A stretch of 18,864 nucleotides of DNA from contig CAADSM010000005.1 of the NCBI GenBank assembly GCA_900751785.1, positions 1 to 18,864 on the forward strand, read 5' to 3'. Below are positions 7,280 through 16,666 of the stretch, piece after piece. Origin of the DNA: Lachnospiraceae bacterium (GTDB lineage Bacteria > Bacillota > Clostridia > Lachnospirales > Lachnospiraceae). The position numbers and the translations under genes were made by a program. The notes below the pieces were generated by a model, which was not told the origin of the DNA, ran no database searches, and worked only from the letters and a program-made list of their open reading frames with translations. Position 1 is the stretch's first letter. Each line of letters opens with the position of its first letter.

Positions 7280-8263
7280 ATGAAAAGCTTGAATGAAGAT
7301 TTGAAGACGGGAAATTTTAAACAGATCTATCTTCTCTGCGGGGAAGAAGGCTATCTGAAGAAGCAGTATAAAGAGCGGTTTGTCAAGGCGATGCTCCCGG
7401 AAGGCGACACGATGAATTACGCCTATTATGAAGGAAAGAGCACGGACGTGAAGGAGGTCATCGATCTTGCCGAGACCATGCCCTTTTTTGCGGAGCGCAG
7501 GCTGATCGTTTTTGAGAACACCGGATTTTTTAAGAGCGCGGGCTCGGAACTGGCGGATTATATCAAGGATATGCCGGAGACGACGTACTTCATATTTGTG
7601 GAAAATGAAGTGGATAAGCGGAGCAGGCTGTACAAGGCGGTGAAGGCGAAAGGGCATATCGTCGAGCTGTCCACGCAGGATGAGGGCACACTGAAGCGGT
7701 GGATCCAGGGGATCGTCCGCGGAGAGAAGAAGCAGATGTCAGACTCTGCGATCCTCTATTTCCTGGGCAAGGTCGGCACGGATATGGAGAATATCCGAAA
7801 GGAGCTGGAGAAGCTGATATGCTATGCTCTTGACCGGGATACGATCACGAAGGAGGATGTGGACGCGGTCTGTGTGACGCAGATCACCAATCATATTTTC
7901 GATATGGTGAACGCAGTCGCAGACAAGGATCAGCGGAGAGCCCTCGACCTGTATTATGATCTGATCGCGCTGAAGGAGCCGCCCATGAGGATTCTTTTCC
8001 TCATGATCCGGCAGTACCGTATCCTGTTCCAGGTGAAGGCGCTCATAAAGCAGGGATACGGAAGGAAGGAGATCGCGTCCAAGGCGGGGCTCCATCCCTT
8101 TGCGGCGGGAAAATATATGGAACAGGCAAAGCGGTTCCGGATGCAGGAGCTTAGGGCAGTCATGGAGGACGGCGCTGAGATCGAACAGAGAGTGAAGACC
8201 GGCCTTCTAACAGACAATCTGGCGGTAGAGCTCTTTATTGTGAAATATTCAGGCAAGGCATAG
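7280..8263 (+). CDS. holA: DNA polymerase III delta subunit
   Basis: A 327-residue protein from the ATG at 7280. Another in-frame ATG at 7232 would add 16 residues (MKLLSKGGGFLYNRRV), but it lacks a ribosome site and lies upstream of a strong promoter. The chosen start gives the normal family opening, in which a short leader is followed by the strand [11 protein letters not shown]. The N-terminal AAA+-like region has the conserved [20 protein letters not shown] segment, which in this family contains the part that opens the sliding clamp. The middle and C-terminal helical collar contain [22 protein letters not shown] (split here as ILYFLGKVG and [11 protein letters not shown]) and [12 protein letters not shown]. 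Delta is the clamp-opening subunit of the clamp loader. Its position right after comEC and before lepA is the standard clostridial order. Confidence 0.9.
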   Translation: MKSLNEDLKTGNFKQIYLLCGEEGYLKKQYKERFVKAMLPEGDTMNYAYYEGKSTDVKEVIDLAETMPFFAERRLIVFENTGFFKSAGSELADYIKDMPETTYFIFVENEVDKRSRLYKAVKAKGHIVELSTQDEGTLKRWIQGIVRGEKKQMSDSAILYFLGKVGTDMENIRKELEKLICYALDRDTITKEDVDAVCVTQITNHIFDMVNAVADKDQRRALDLYYDLIALKEPPMRILFLMIRQYRILFQVKALIKQGYGRKEIASKAGLHPFAAGKYMEQAKRFRMQELRAVMEDGAEIEQRVKTGLLTDNLAVELFIVKYSGKA

Positions 8264-8280
8264 ATATTGGAGGAAGAAAA

Positions 8281-10095
8281 GTGGCAGTAATAGATCAGAA
8301 AAAAATCAGAAATTTTTGCATCATTGCACATATTGATCACGGGAAATCCACTCTGGCGGACCGCATCATCGAGATGACGGGACTGCTGACGAGCCGGGAG
8401 ATGCAGGCTCAGGTCCTGGACAATATGGATCTGGAGCGTGAGAGAGGGATCACGATCAAGGCACAGGCAGTGCGGACTGTCTACAAGGCGGACGATGGTG
8501 AGGAATATATCTTCAACCTGATCGATACCCCGGGACATGTAGACTTCAACTATGAGGTGTCCCGGAGTCTGGCGGCGTGCGACGGAGCGATCCTTGTTGT
8601 GGACGCGGCGCAGGGCGTGGAGGCGCAGACTCTGGCGAATGTTTATCTTGCCCTGGATCACGATCTGGATGTCATGCCGGTCATCAACAAGATCGATCTG
8701 CCGAGCGCGGATCCGGACAGAGTGAAGGAAGAGATCGAGGATGTGATCGGGCTCGACGCGGAGGACGCGCCGCTGATCTCGGCAAAGACAGGACAGAATA
8801 TCCATGCGGTCCTCGAGCAGATCGTGCAGAAGATCCCTGCGCCGACAGGCGACCCGGACGCGCCGCTCAAGGCGCTGATCTTTGATTCCAAATATGACTC
8901 CTATAAGGGCGTCATCGTATTCTGCAGGATCAAAGAGGGAACAGTGAAAAAGGGCACGCCGATGCTCATGATGGCTACAGGAGCGAAAGCCGAGGTCGTG
9001 GAGGTCGGTACCTTTGGCGCCGGTCAGTTCATCCCCTGCGATGAACTGAGTGCAGGAATGGTCGGGTATATCACCGCGAGCCTGAAAAATGTCAAGGAGA
9101 CCCGCGTCGGAGATACGATCACGAACGCTGAGCATCCGTGCGCAGAGCCTCTGCCGGGATATAAAAAGGTCAACCCTATGGTCTACTGCGGACTCTATCC
9201 GGCCGACGGTGCAAAGTATCCGGATCTGAGGGATGCCCTGGAGAAGCTGCAGCTCAACGACGCGGCGCTTCAGTTTGAGGCAGAGACTTCGGTCGCGCTG
9301 GGATTCGGGTTCCGCTGTGGATTCCTCGGACTCCTCCATCTGGAGATCATCCAGGAGAGACTGGAGCGAGAGTACAATCTCGACCTTGTCACAACGGCGC
9401 CGAGCGTTATCTATAAGATCCATAAGACGAACGGAGAGGTGATCGACCTGACCAACCCGACTAATATGCCGGATCCGGCGGAGATCGATTATATGGAAGA
9501 GCCGATGGTGAAGGCAGAGATCATGGTGACATCGGAATACATCGGAGCGATCATGGATCTGTGCCAGGAGCGGCGGGGAATCTATCAGAGTATGGAGTAC
9601 ATTGAAGAGAAGCGTGCTGTCCTTCATTACCATCTTCCGCTCAACGAGATCATCTATGATTTCTTCGACGCGCTGAAGTCCAGGTCCAGAGGATATGCGT
9701 CCTTCGACTATGAGATGATGGGATACCAGAGGTCAGAGCTTGTGAAGCTTGATATCCTGATCAATAAGGAAGAAGTGGACGCGCTGTCCTTCATCGTGTT
9801 TGCAGGAAGTGCTTATGAGCGCGGAAGAAAAATGTGCGAGAAACTGAAACAGGAGATCCCGAGACAGCTCTTTGAGATCCCGATTCAGGCGGCTGTCGGC
9901 AGCAAGATCATCGCCCGCGAGACGGTGAAGGCGATGAGAAAGGATGTCCTGGCAAAATGCTACGGCGGAGATATCTCCCGTAAGAAGAAACTGCTCGAGA
10001 AGCAGAAGGAAGGAAAGAAGCGCATGCGCCAGGTGGGCAATGTAGAGATCCCGCAGAAGGCGTTCATGAGTGTTCTGAAACTGGACGATGACTAA
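8281..10095 (+). CDS. lepA: Elongation factor 4 (LepA), ribosome-associated GTPase
   Basis: A 604-residue protein beginning with GTG at 8281 behind GGAGGAAG, 17 bases after holA. All GTPase motifs are present: G1 AHIDHGKST (16-24), G2 around ERGITIKAQ (54-62), G3 DTPGH (82-86), G4 NKID (136-139) and G5 SAKTG. Domain II and two EF-G-like alpha/beta domains follow, with the family-typical [16 protein letters not shown] segment. The C-terminal domain found only in LepA ([38 protein letters not shown]) is complete. LepA binds the 70S ribosome and is linked to translation initiation and back-translocation under ionic stress. The length is normal. The gene overlaps hemW by 8 bases. Confidence 0.97.
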   Translation: MAVIDQKKIRNFCIIAHIDHGKSTLADRIIEMTGLLTSREMQAQVLDNMDLERERGITIKAQAVRTVYKADDGEEYIFNLIDTPGHVDFNYEVSRSLAACDGAILVVDAAQGVEAQTLANVYLALDHDLDVMPVINKIDLPSADPDRVKEEIEDVIGLDAEDAPLISAKTGQNIHAVLEQIVQKIPAPTGDPDAPLKALIFDSKYDSYKGVIVFCRIKEGTVKKGTPMLMMATGAKAEVVEVGTFGAGQFIPCDELSAGMVGYITASLKNVKETRVGDTITNAEHPCAEPLPGYKKVNPMVYCGLYPADGAKYPDLRDALEKLQLNDAALQFEAETSVALGFGFRCGFLGLLHLEIIQERLEREYNLDLVTTAPSVIYKIHKTNGEVIDLTNPTNMPDPAEIDYMEEPMVKAEIMVTSEYIGAIMDLCQERRGIYQSMEYIEEKRAVLHYHLPLNEIIYDFFDALKSRSRGYASFDYEMMGYQRSELVKLDILINKEEVDALSFIVFAGSAYERGRKMCEKLKQEIPRQLFEIPIQAAVGSKIIARETVKAMRKDVLAKCYGGDISRKKKLLEKQKEGKKRMRQVGNVEIPQKAFMSVLKLDDD

Positions 10096-11350
10096 GAAAA
10101 AGCTTGAACTTTATGTGCACATCCCGTTTTGTGTGAAAAAATGTGCATACTGTGACTTCCTCTCAGCCCCGGCGGGGGCAGATGAGCGCGCCGCCTATGT
10201 AGACGCGCTCATAAGAGAGATCCGAAGTAAAAAGGAAAATTTCAGAGAGTACCGTGTGAGCACGGTTTTTCTGGGCGGGGGAACTCCCTCCATTCTGGAG
10301 GGGGAGGACACCGCCCGTATTTTTGATGCACTTTTTGATAGTTTCGATATCAGCAGAGATGCGGAGATCACCAAGGAAGTCAATCCGGGCACAGTGACAG
10401 AGGCAAAGGCGATTTCATGGAAGAAAAGCGGCATCAACCGCCTGAGCATCGGACTTCAGTCGGCGGACAACAGAGAGCTGGAGATGCTCGGACGGATCCA
10501 TACGTTTGAAGATTTTCTGGATACATGGGAGACTGTGCGGAGGGCAGGATTTGAGAATGTGAATATTGATCTGATCTCAGCGATCCCCGGACAGACAGTA
10601 AAGAGCTGGGAGCAGACTCTCCGCGCGGCGGCGGAGCTCAACCCAGAGCATCTGTCAGCGTACAGCCTTATTATAGAAGAAGGAACGCCTTTTTTTGACC
10701 GCTACGGGGAAGAAAGCAGCGTACAGGCAGGCGGGAAGGAGAGCATGGAAGAAAAGGAATGGCTGCCCCTGCCGGATGAGGACGCAGAGCGGGAGATCTA
10801 CAGGATGACGGGGCGCATACTGAAGGAGTACGGATATCACAGATACGAGATATCCAATTATGCGAAAGAGGGCTGTGAATGCCGGCACAATCTCGGATAT
10901 TGGGAGAGAAAGGAATATCTCGGGCTTGGGCTGGGCGCGTCTTCCCTTGTCGGTGAGTGCCGTTTCCACAACACAGCGGATCTGGACAAATACATGAGGA
11001 TATTCAGCGGGAGTGGATATGAGCCATCTGACATGCCGCCGGGAACGGATTCAGGATCAGAGGAGTCAGATAAAGCTGATTTGGCGGGAAGAGCAGTGGA
11101 AGAGATCGAGATCATGACCGAACAAGACCAGATGGAAGAGTTTATGTTCCTCGGGCTCAGGAAGACAGAAGGGATATCCTGCCGCGAGTTTAGAGAGAAT
11201 TTCGGGAAAACAGCGGAAGAAGTGTACGGCAGTCAGATCCGGCGGTTTTTAAGCCTCGATCTGATGGAAAAGGAAGGCGACAGGCTCCGGCTGACTGAGC
11301 GGGGACTGGATGTAAGCAATGCTGTGTTTGTAGAGTTTATGTTGAAATAG
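10088..11350 (+). CDS. hemW: Heme chaperone HemW (radical SAM, oxygen-independent coproporphyrinogen oxidase-like)
   Basis: A 420-residue protein whose ATG lies inside the last codons of lepA. It opens with the radical-SAM cluster motif CVKKCAYC (Cys15, Cys19, Cys22), followed by FLGGGTPS and the SAM-binding region [21 protein letters not shown]. The HemW-type HNLGYW element and a C-terminal winged-helix-like domain ([23 protein letters not shown]) are present. HemW proteins were long labelled HemN but are now regarded as heme-binding chaperones that deliver heme to target enzymes. Two low-complexity acidic or Ser/Gly insertions, at about 205-232 and 312-340, make it longer than the usual 375-400 residues; they lie outside the recognisable core. 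There is no sign of heme-synthesis genes next to it. Confidence 0.92.
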   Translation: MTKKKLELYVHIPFCVKKCAYCDFLSAPAGADERAAYVDALIREIRSKKENFREYRVSTVFLGGGTPSILEGEDTARIFDALFDSFDISRDAEITKEVNPGTVTEAKAISWKKSGINRLSIGLQSADNRELEMLGRIHTFEDFLDTWETVRRAGFENVNIDLISAIPGQTVKSWEQTLRAAAELNPEHLSAYSLIIEEGTPFFDRYGEESSVQAGGKESMEEKEWLPLPDEDAEREIYRMTGRILKEYGYHRYEISNYAKEGCECRHNLGYWERKEYLGLGLGASSLVGECRFHNTADLDKYMRIFSGSGYEPSDMPPGTDSGSEESDKADLAGRAVEEIEIMTEQDQMEEFMFLGLRKTEGISCREFRENFGKTAEEVYGSQIRRFLSLDLMEKEGDRLRLTERGLDVSNAVFVEFMLK

Positions 11351-11375
11351 AGGTATTATATGGAGCGCGGAAGAG

Positions 11376-11387
11376 CGGCAGCTGCCG
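11376..11387. repeat. 12-base perfect palindrome after hemW
   Basis: The bases CGGCAGCTGCCG form a perfect palindrome 26 bases after the hemW stop and just ahead of the long hairpin at 11401. It is short enough to be chance. It could help end or stabilise the hemW transcript, but no T-run follows. Confidence 0.3.
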
Positions 11388-11400
11388 GTCACGTCAAAAA

Positions 11401-11458
11401 GCAGGAGAAGAGAGCGGGGTTCTCATACGGACATGAGAAGCCCGCTCTCTTCTCCTGC
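11401..11458. terminator. Long 18+7 bp hairpin between hemW and the surface-protein gene
   Basis: The arms 11401-11418 and 11441-11458 are perfectly complementary over 18 bp. After one mismatch (11419/11440) a further 7 bp pair (11420-11426 with 11433-11439), closing on the 6-base loop ACGGAC. On the plus strand no T-run follows (ATATGGATAG). On the minus strand the hairpin is followed directly by five Ts (11400-11396). It therefore looks like an intrinsic terminator for leftward transcription, or a bidirectional or 3'-protecting structure for the hemW mRNA. Apart from the adjoining palindrome at 11376-11387, I see no other distinct element between hemW and the next promoter. Confidence 0.6.
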
Positions 11459-11517
11459 ATATGGATAGAATAGCTGGGTTTGGCGAAAATGCACAATAAA
11501 AGCATGGTAATAAATCG

Positions 11518-11546
11518 TTGTTATGTGATGGGTGCTATGTTACAAT
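11518..11546 (+). promoter_or_regulatory. Promoter of the large surface-protein gene
   Basis: A -35 TTGTTA at 11518-11523 and a -10 TACAAT at 11541-11546 are spaced by 17 bases in an AT-rich stretch. Transcription should begin near 11553, giving a leader of about 44 bases that ends in the ribosome site AGGGAGAGG (11584-11592). No operator or riboswitch is evident, so the gene has its own simple promoter. Confidence 0.55.
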
Positions 11547-11596
11547 AAATCTACTATGGAAAAAATATCCAAAATTACAGAAAAGGGAGAGGTTTT

Positions 11597-14500
11597 ATGC
11601 GAAAAGTGACGGCACACAAAACGGGTGCAAAGAGAAAGCAGAGAAAAATTCTGCTCAGCTTTCTCTGCATGATCACGGTTCTATGTTCTACCATACTTAC
11701 ATTTGTACCTTCGATCCGCGTGCAGGCGGATTCGGATGGAGCTGGGCTTAAGAACCTGATCATTGATAAGGTGTATGAGCTTATGCCAGTGGGGGAAATC
11801 CCCGACGGTGTTACGGTGAATGACACGGGCTTTGCACCTGAGATCACGGAGTATGAAGGCACGGCGTACAGCTCGGTCGATGAGATAAAAGTCTATCCGT
11901 TTGCCGAGTCGGATACTGCTGATGTCCGGGTAAACGGCAATGCCTTGAACAGCGATGGTTATTTCACGGTCGATGTAAGCGAGCTGGGAGAACATGAAGT
12001 CAAGGTGGAAGTGTCAGACAATGGCGACAGCACTGTTTATACGGTGGATGTTGAGAAAGTGGACACGGATTACCGGGACAGGCGTCCTGTCGTAAAGAAT
12101 GAAACGATCATGGACGCGCTCGGTGTTTCAACATCGTTTGACAACGAAGAGCAGCTGCTGGAGATCATGAAGAAAGACTACAACGTGGTCCTTCCGGAAA
12201 GCGGAAAAGCAGACGGCTCTTATGTAGAGACAGAGGAAAGCTGCTGGAGCGTACCGGGCGGAAGCCTCCCGGATGCTGCCGGTACAGAAGAGCCTGTGGA
12301 ACTGTTTACAGTGGATCTCGGGGATGTATACAGTGTCAGCAGGATCCGTGCTGCTTTTGGTCCTTCTAACATGAACCTGTCACAGAACCGGGTGCGTATC
12401 TCGGTGAGTACAGACGGCGAGAACTGGGAGACCCCTGTTACGAAGGGAAATATGAATACCGGCACGCAGTACCACCAGAATGTGACACGTTACGAGTTTG
12501 GTGTTTCTTACGACGCGCGGTATATCCGCTTTGAAGTGACGAACTGGCAGTTCGGTGACCAGAAGAATCTGCGCATTTACCAGTTTATGATCTTTTATGA
12601 TGCGGGAGACGTTCCGGAGAAGCAGGATGCTCCGGATGGAGCAGGCGTGCCTCACCAGCATGAGGACAGGCACCAGTATCTTGCCAGCGGACAGGCTGCG
12701 GTCGTAGAGCGCGGGCTTACAATGTCCGGATGGACGCCGAGCAGCGGCTACGGACGTGGGATCCCGACAGCGGAGGAAGCAGAACAGTTCGGTTATGACG
12801 GTCCCCTGTTCTATGATCCTGATTTTGAAAACCCGGATTATATGCTGTACAACCCGGACGCACTCTGGGGAATCGCGAAAGCTCCGTTCGGAGGCAATAA
12901 CATGGCTTCCGCAGGAGATCCTGCAGATTTTATTCCGGAATCCATGAAACCTTATATCGGCAACGCGATCAGCTTCTGTTTTGGAGACGAGGGCGGATAC
13001 AGCACAAGTGAAGCGGAGGCGTTCGGCAGATGGTTTGACTGGACAAGGGAGCACTATCCGGGAGTTATCCTGCATACGAACCAGTTCCCGAACCAGTGGA
13101 GCCGGGCGAATCTTCTGGAGTATTTCCGGATCGCGGAGCCGGATATGATCTGCTGGGATGATTATTATGGGGATTCAAGCTGGGCGAACCCGTCAAGCAT
13201 TAACCTCTCCAATGAGAATATACAGAAGGATGCGGCGCGCAGGCTACTGCACCTGAATACATGGAGCTTGTACAGAGAGCTGGCACATGGCGGCATCGAC
13301 GGAACAGGATCGAAGCCGATCCTGTTCGGGCAGTATCTGGATGCGTTTGCTTTCAATCATTCACAGTCCAACAAGAACCTGATCGTAAATGCATCGATCC
13401 TGTCAGGCGCGAAATGGCTGAACTTCTTCCGTCTGGAATACCAGTTCGACCGTTCTTACCTGTGGGATGAGGATGGAACACCGACCAGGGGACTCCTGGA
13501 ATGGGGTCAGATCATTGACCGTGTCCACGCAGTTGACGATCAGCTGACCCGTCTGAATAACGACTGGATCATGTTCAAAGTAGGGTCTATCGGCAGCGAG
13601 GCGAATGCTCCGTCCGACGGTTTCCGAATGGGCAATTTCGACGATGAGTCAAGCAGTGCTAAAAATCTGGAATATGGTCTTGCAGACCTGGAGGTGACGA
13701 GCCTTTCTGAGGCACACGACGGAGGCACGGGAGATGTCGTGCTGGGCTATTTCAATACACTTCCCGGCCTGTATGAAAGCGAGATCGCGGAATATTTTGA
13801 AGGCGCTACGGCTCCGAAGGCATTCATGGTCATGAACGGTCTTACAGCAGGGCAGGCTGAAAGATACAATCAGTTTGACATCCCTGCAAGAGAGGCAGGC
13901 TCATCCGACAATACACGCCAGGAGATCACAGTTACGGTGGATCCTGAGTTTGCAGCGGAACACACACTTTACATGGTGGACAAGGATGATGTGGATGAAA
14001 ATGGAAGCGGCAGGATCAAGGAAGTGGAGCTTAGCAATGATCAGTTTACCGTGACACTGGGAGGCGGGGAAGCCAACCTCTACTTCTGGGATACTGATAC
14101 AACAGCTTATGCTGATTCTGCAGGAGAAGGAACATATGCATCCTTTGCTTTCGATTCTCACAGTGAGACATACTGGCAGCCATCGGAGGAATCCGGCAGC
14201 TATACAGTAACAAATACATTCGCCCCCTGTCTGATCGATCAGGTGACGATACAGGAGAAGGGCAGCGCGGTCAGAGGATTCTATCTGGAATACCTGGATG
14301 AGAACGGCGAGTGGCAGACCTTCGGAGAAGCGGGGACACAGATCGGCGCGGTGACAGCAGCAACGCCAGAAGAGCCCGTGAATGCACAGGGAATCCGGCT
14401 GGTGATCACAGAGTCTGACGCACTTCCGGCGGTTTACGAGATCCAGGTGCATGAGGCTGATGAAGAAGATGCGGACCAGGTGAATACACTGCAGGTCAAT

Positions 14501-16570
14501 GACAATAAGCTCGGGGACGGCCTGTTCCGGTTCAGCTATGATGAGCTCTGGTCTTACAGGGAGACCGAGACAAACGCTGGTTCCATGAGCGGATCTTACC
14601 CGATCGAAAATGACGGCCATTTCTCGAACTGGGCAGGCGCAGAGGCAGCGTTTAAGTTCTATGGCACAGGCGTGGAGCTCAAGCTGCGTGCAGACCAGGC
14701 ATCCCATATCAGAGCGGCTGTATTTGACTCAGAAGGAACCCAGCTCGGAGACTGGGTGACCGGAACAAGCAGCGGAAGCATTGTGTTCAGTGACCTTGGG
14801 GAAGAGAATGCGGTCTATACATTGAAGATCCAGAAAACGGACGCCAGCCAGGCGGGAATTGACGGCGCGGTGGTTACATATAAAGGAGACGTTCCAGAGG
14901 ATGTCGTAGAAAATAGCAGCGACGGCGGCAGCGCGGTACAGGAATATGTGGATCAAAGATCGGTCGACGGCAGTGAAAATTATTTTGCTTATGAGCCGGC
15001 GGCAGTGTCGAAAGAAATGGGAACGGATAACACCGGATTCAACACAGATGCTGACGAGGCAGAAGGCTGGGTAGAACATGTGCAGAACGCGCAGTACCAG
15101 AATATCGGATTTACGCGTACAAACATGGACGGTGCGTCCTATACGCTGAATTTCTATGGCACAGGAGTACAGCTTTACAGCGGTGTGACCCCGATGGGCG
15201 ATGTGACAGAAGGCCTGGATTACGGTACGCTGACGTTTGAGCTGGACGGAGAGACAATCAGCGCCGGGGAGCTTGACGTAACAGAGCTTGGTACCAATGG
15301 AAAGGTGTCTGCGCGTATGTGGACCGTGGATGTACCTGGCGCGGAAGCGAACGAAAACCATACGCTGAAGGTGACGGTCAATGGCGGATACAGCCGTATC
15401 GACTATGCAGTCGTGAACCGGTATTGGGAAGAAGCAAAAGACATGCAGGGAGACTATACCATATCAGTGACTTCGGGAGAGCATGGAAGCGCGGTGCTCC
15501 AGGGCTTGGAGAGAGTCCCGGCGGGCGGGAACGCGGTGATCCAGATCACTCCGGACTACGGGTATGAGACCGACAGCATCTATGTCAATAATATGTCAGT
15601 CACAGTTCCTGACGACGGACAGCTTGTGCTGACAGATATCCAGGAAGATACGAATGTACAGGTGACTTTCCGAACCGCTTCATACAGGATCAAGCTGGAA
15701 ACCTCTGAGGGAGGAAGCCTGATCCCGAGCAGCTTCCGGGCAGAAGAAGGGGAGACAGTGACTCTCATCCCTGATATTTATACCGGATATGAACTGCTCT
15801 CTGTCAGTGTTACGGCAGAAGACGGAAGCACTGTTACGGCAGTCTGGGATGAAGAAACAGGAGCTTATACTTTTGTGATGCCTGCTTCTGGCGTGACGGT
15901 CAGCGGACAATTCCGGGAGATCCAAGAATCTGTGGATAAGTCCGGATTGGAAGATGCTATTTTAAGAGCAGGGGATATTCTGGAAAACCTGGATCAATAT
16001 GTAAATGATGAGGAAGCAAAGCAGGTGTTTAAGGATGCCCTCGATGGAGCAAAGGCTGTCTACGGCAGAGAGGATGCTTCGCAGGAGGAGGTAGACGAGG
16101 CGGAGGCAGCTCTTACAGGAGCGATGGATGCGCTTCAGAAAAAGGCGGATAAGAGCGGGCTGGAACAGCTTGTAAAAGAGCTTCGTGGGATCGATCTGAC
16201 CAAGTACACAGAAGAAAGCGGCAGGGTGCTGAGCGACGCGCTTGCGGAGGCGGAAGAACTGCTCGGGAAGGATCTGGCGGAGTCAGAGCAGCAGCTGATC
16301 ACAGATATGATCGAGAAGCTGAATGCAGCCAAAGAGCAGCTTGTGCCGGTGAAGGAAGAACCGGAGAACCCCGGCGGAGGCGATGCGGAGGATCAGGATA
16401 GACCTCAGAATCCCGGCGGAAGCGGCGGACAGGGAGGAAACAGCGGACAAGGCGGAAATGCCGGTTCGTCTGCGCCATCCACGGGAGACAGCACCCCGGT
16501 CATGGCAGCGGGAGTGATCCTTCTGTTATCCGGAAGCATGCTGGCTGCAGCGGCAAAACGCAAAAAATGA
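11597..16570 (+). CDS. Giant cell-wall-anchored multidomain protein, probable glycan hydrolase (F5/8C, barrel-like core, FIVAR, sortase signal)
   Basis: 1657 residues from a well-supported ATG. Domains I can see: signal peptide 1-44 (basic start, hydrophobic 19-38, cleavage after VQA); cadherin-like beta-sandwich about 50-155; discoidin/F5-8C domain about 200-337; a barrel-like region about 355-665 with successive strand segments AISFCFGDEGGYS, VILHTNQFPN, DMICWDDYYGD, KPILFGQYLDAF and WLNFFRLEYQF, then the closing DGTPTRGLLEWGQII common after clan-A-type hydrolase barrels; beta domain about 690-830; a second discoidin-like module about 840-953; two related modules with FYGTGV (973-1095, 1128-1277); two InlB-B/bacterial-repeat-like domains (1286-1360, 1362-1440); two FIVAR repeats (1446-1582); a Gly/Pro-rich spacer; and the sorting signal APSTGD (1626-1631), membrane helix and KRKK end. 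Glu465, Asp521/522 and Glu614 are candidate catalytic acids (guess). Surface glycan hydrolase is inferred; family and substrate are unknown. Confidence 0.75.
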   Translation: MRKVTAHKTGAKRKQRKILLSFLCMITVLCSTILTFVPSIRVQADSDGAGLKNLIIDKVYELMPVGEIPDGVTVNDTGFAPEITEYEGTAYSSVDEIKVYPFAESDTADVRVNGNALNSDGYFTVDVSELGEHEVKVEVSDNGDSTVYTVDVEKVDTDYRDRRPVVKNETIMDALGVSTSFDNEEQLLEIMKKDYNVVLPESGKADGSYVETEESCWSVPGGSLPDAAGTEEPVELFTVDLGDVYSVSRIRAAFGPSNMNLSQNRVRISVSTDGENWETPVTKGNMNTGTQYHQNVTRYEFGVSYDARYIRFEVTNWQFGDQKNLRIYQFMIFYDAGDVPEKQDAPDGAGVPHQHEDRHQYLASGQAAVVERGLTMSGWTPSSGYGRGIPTAEEAEQFGYDGPLFYDPDFENPDYMLYNPDALWGIAKAPFGGNNMASAGDPADFIPESMKPYIGNAISFCFGDEGGYSTSEAEAFGRWFDWTREHYPGVILHTNQFPNQWSRANLLEYFRIAEPDMICWDDYYGDSSWANPSSINLSNENIQKDAARRLLHLNTWSLYRELAHGGIDGTGSKPILFGQYLDAFAFNHSQSNKNLIVNASILSGAKWLNFFRLEYQFDRSYLWDEDGTPTRGLLEWGQIIDRVHAVDDQLTRLNNDWIMFKVGSIGSEANAPSDGFRMGNFDDESSSAKNLEYGLADLEVTSLSEAHDGGTGDVVLGYFNTLPGLYESEIAEYFEGATAPKAFMVMNGLTAGQAERYNQFDIPAREAGSSDNTRQEITVTVDPEFAAEHTLYMVDKDDVDENGSGRIKEVELSNDQFTVTLGGGEANLYFWDTDTTAYADSAGEGTYASFAFDSHSETYWQPSEESGSYTVTNTFAPCLIDQVTIQEKGSAVRGFYLEYLDENGEWQTFGEAGTQIGAVTAATPEEPVNAQGIRLVITESDALPAVYEIQVHEADEEDADQVNTLQVNDNKLGDGLFRFSYDELWSYRETETNAGSMSGSYPIENDGHFSNWAGAEAAFKFYGTGVELKLRADQASHIRAAVFDSEGTQLGDWVTGTSSGSIVFSDLGEENAVYTLKIQKTDASQAGIDGAVVTYKGDVPEDVVENSSDGGSAVQEYVDQRSVDGSENYFAYEPAAVSKEMGTDNTGFNTDADEAEGWVEHVQNAQYQNIGFTRTNMDGASYTLNFYGTGVQLYSGVTPMGDVTEGLDYGTLTFELDGETISAGELDVTELGTNGKVSARMWTVDVPGAEANENHTLKVTVNGGYSRIDYAVVNRYWEEAKDMQGDYTISVTSGEHGSAVLQGLERVPAGGNAVIQITPDYGYETDSIYVNNMSVTVPDDGQLVLTDIQEDTNVQVTFRTASYRIKLETSEGGSLIPSSFRAEEGETVTLIPDIYTGYELLSVSVTAEDGSTVTAVWDEETGAYTFVMPASGVTVSGQFREIQESVDKSGLEDAILRAGDILENLDQYVNDEEAKQVFKDALDGAKAVYGREDASQEEVDEAEAALTGAMDALQKKADKSGLEQLVKELRGIDLTKYTEESGRVLSDALAEAEELLGKDLAESEQQLITDMIEKLNAAKEQLVPVKEEPENPGGGDAEDQDRPQNPGGSGGQGGNSGQGGNAGSSAPSTGDSTPVMAAGVILLLSGSMLAAAAKRKK
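14513..15427 (+). repeat. Tandem related beta-sandwich modules inside the surface protein
   Basis: Two consecutive modules (residues about 973-1095 and 1128-1277) share a layout: an aromatic-rich opening, a loop with an unpaired variable region, then FKFYGTGVELKL or LNFYGTGVQLYS, and an ending that describes a backbone-like YTLKIQKT or HTLKVTVNG followed by IDGAVV or IDYAVV. The coding DNA retains a 14-base identity, TTCTATGGCACAGG, at 14657-14670 and 15152-15165. They look like diverged copies of a galactose-binding-like carbohydrate-binding module, but I cannot assign a family. Confidence 0.5.
15932..16342 (+). repeat. Two FIVAR helical repeats near the C-terminus of the surface protein
   Basis: Residues 1446-1515 and 1516-1582 each begin with DKSGLE and continue as alpha-helical FIVAR repeats; the first has the family-typical VFKDALDGAKAVYG and VDEAEAALTGAMDAL, the second a shortened LSDALAEAEELLG. 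FIVAR repeats are common stalks or binding modules in Gram-positive surface proteins and here lie between the beta domains and the wall anchor. Confidence 0.75.
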
Positions 16571-16618
16571 AATAATGAAATAGAATAGTGCAGGCGGCAG
16601 AAAACCTGAGAGAAAGTG

Positions 16619-16666
16619 CAGGGCATCATGATCCAGACGGGTTATGGTGTCCTGTAATAATTTTAT
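16619..16666 (+). terminator. Probable intrinsic terminator of the surface-protein gene
   Basis: The arms 16619-16629 and 16644-16654 pair over 11 bp, including two G-U pairs, around a 14-base loop. They are followed by an AT-rich tail TAATAATTTTAT. The hairpin lies 48 bases after the stop codon and about 40 bases before the heat-shock promoter, where a terminator is expected. The tail is not a clean T-run, so strength is uncertain. Confidence 0.5.

Noticed and set aside
7954..9633. 559-codon open frame on the minus strand across holA and lepA
   Set aside because: It lies antisense to two certain housekeeping genes, its protein is rich in Arg, His, Leu and Asp as expected of a mirror frame, and it has no recognisable domain. 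It is a shadow of codon bias.
13901..14707. 268-codon minus-strand frame with many Cys and His residues inside the surface-protein gene
   Set aside because: The Cys and His content comes from reading the reverse complement of Ala/Thr- and Val/Met-rich codons; there is no start context or domain.
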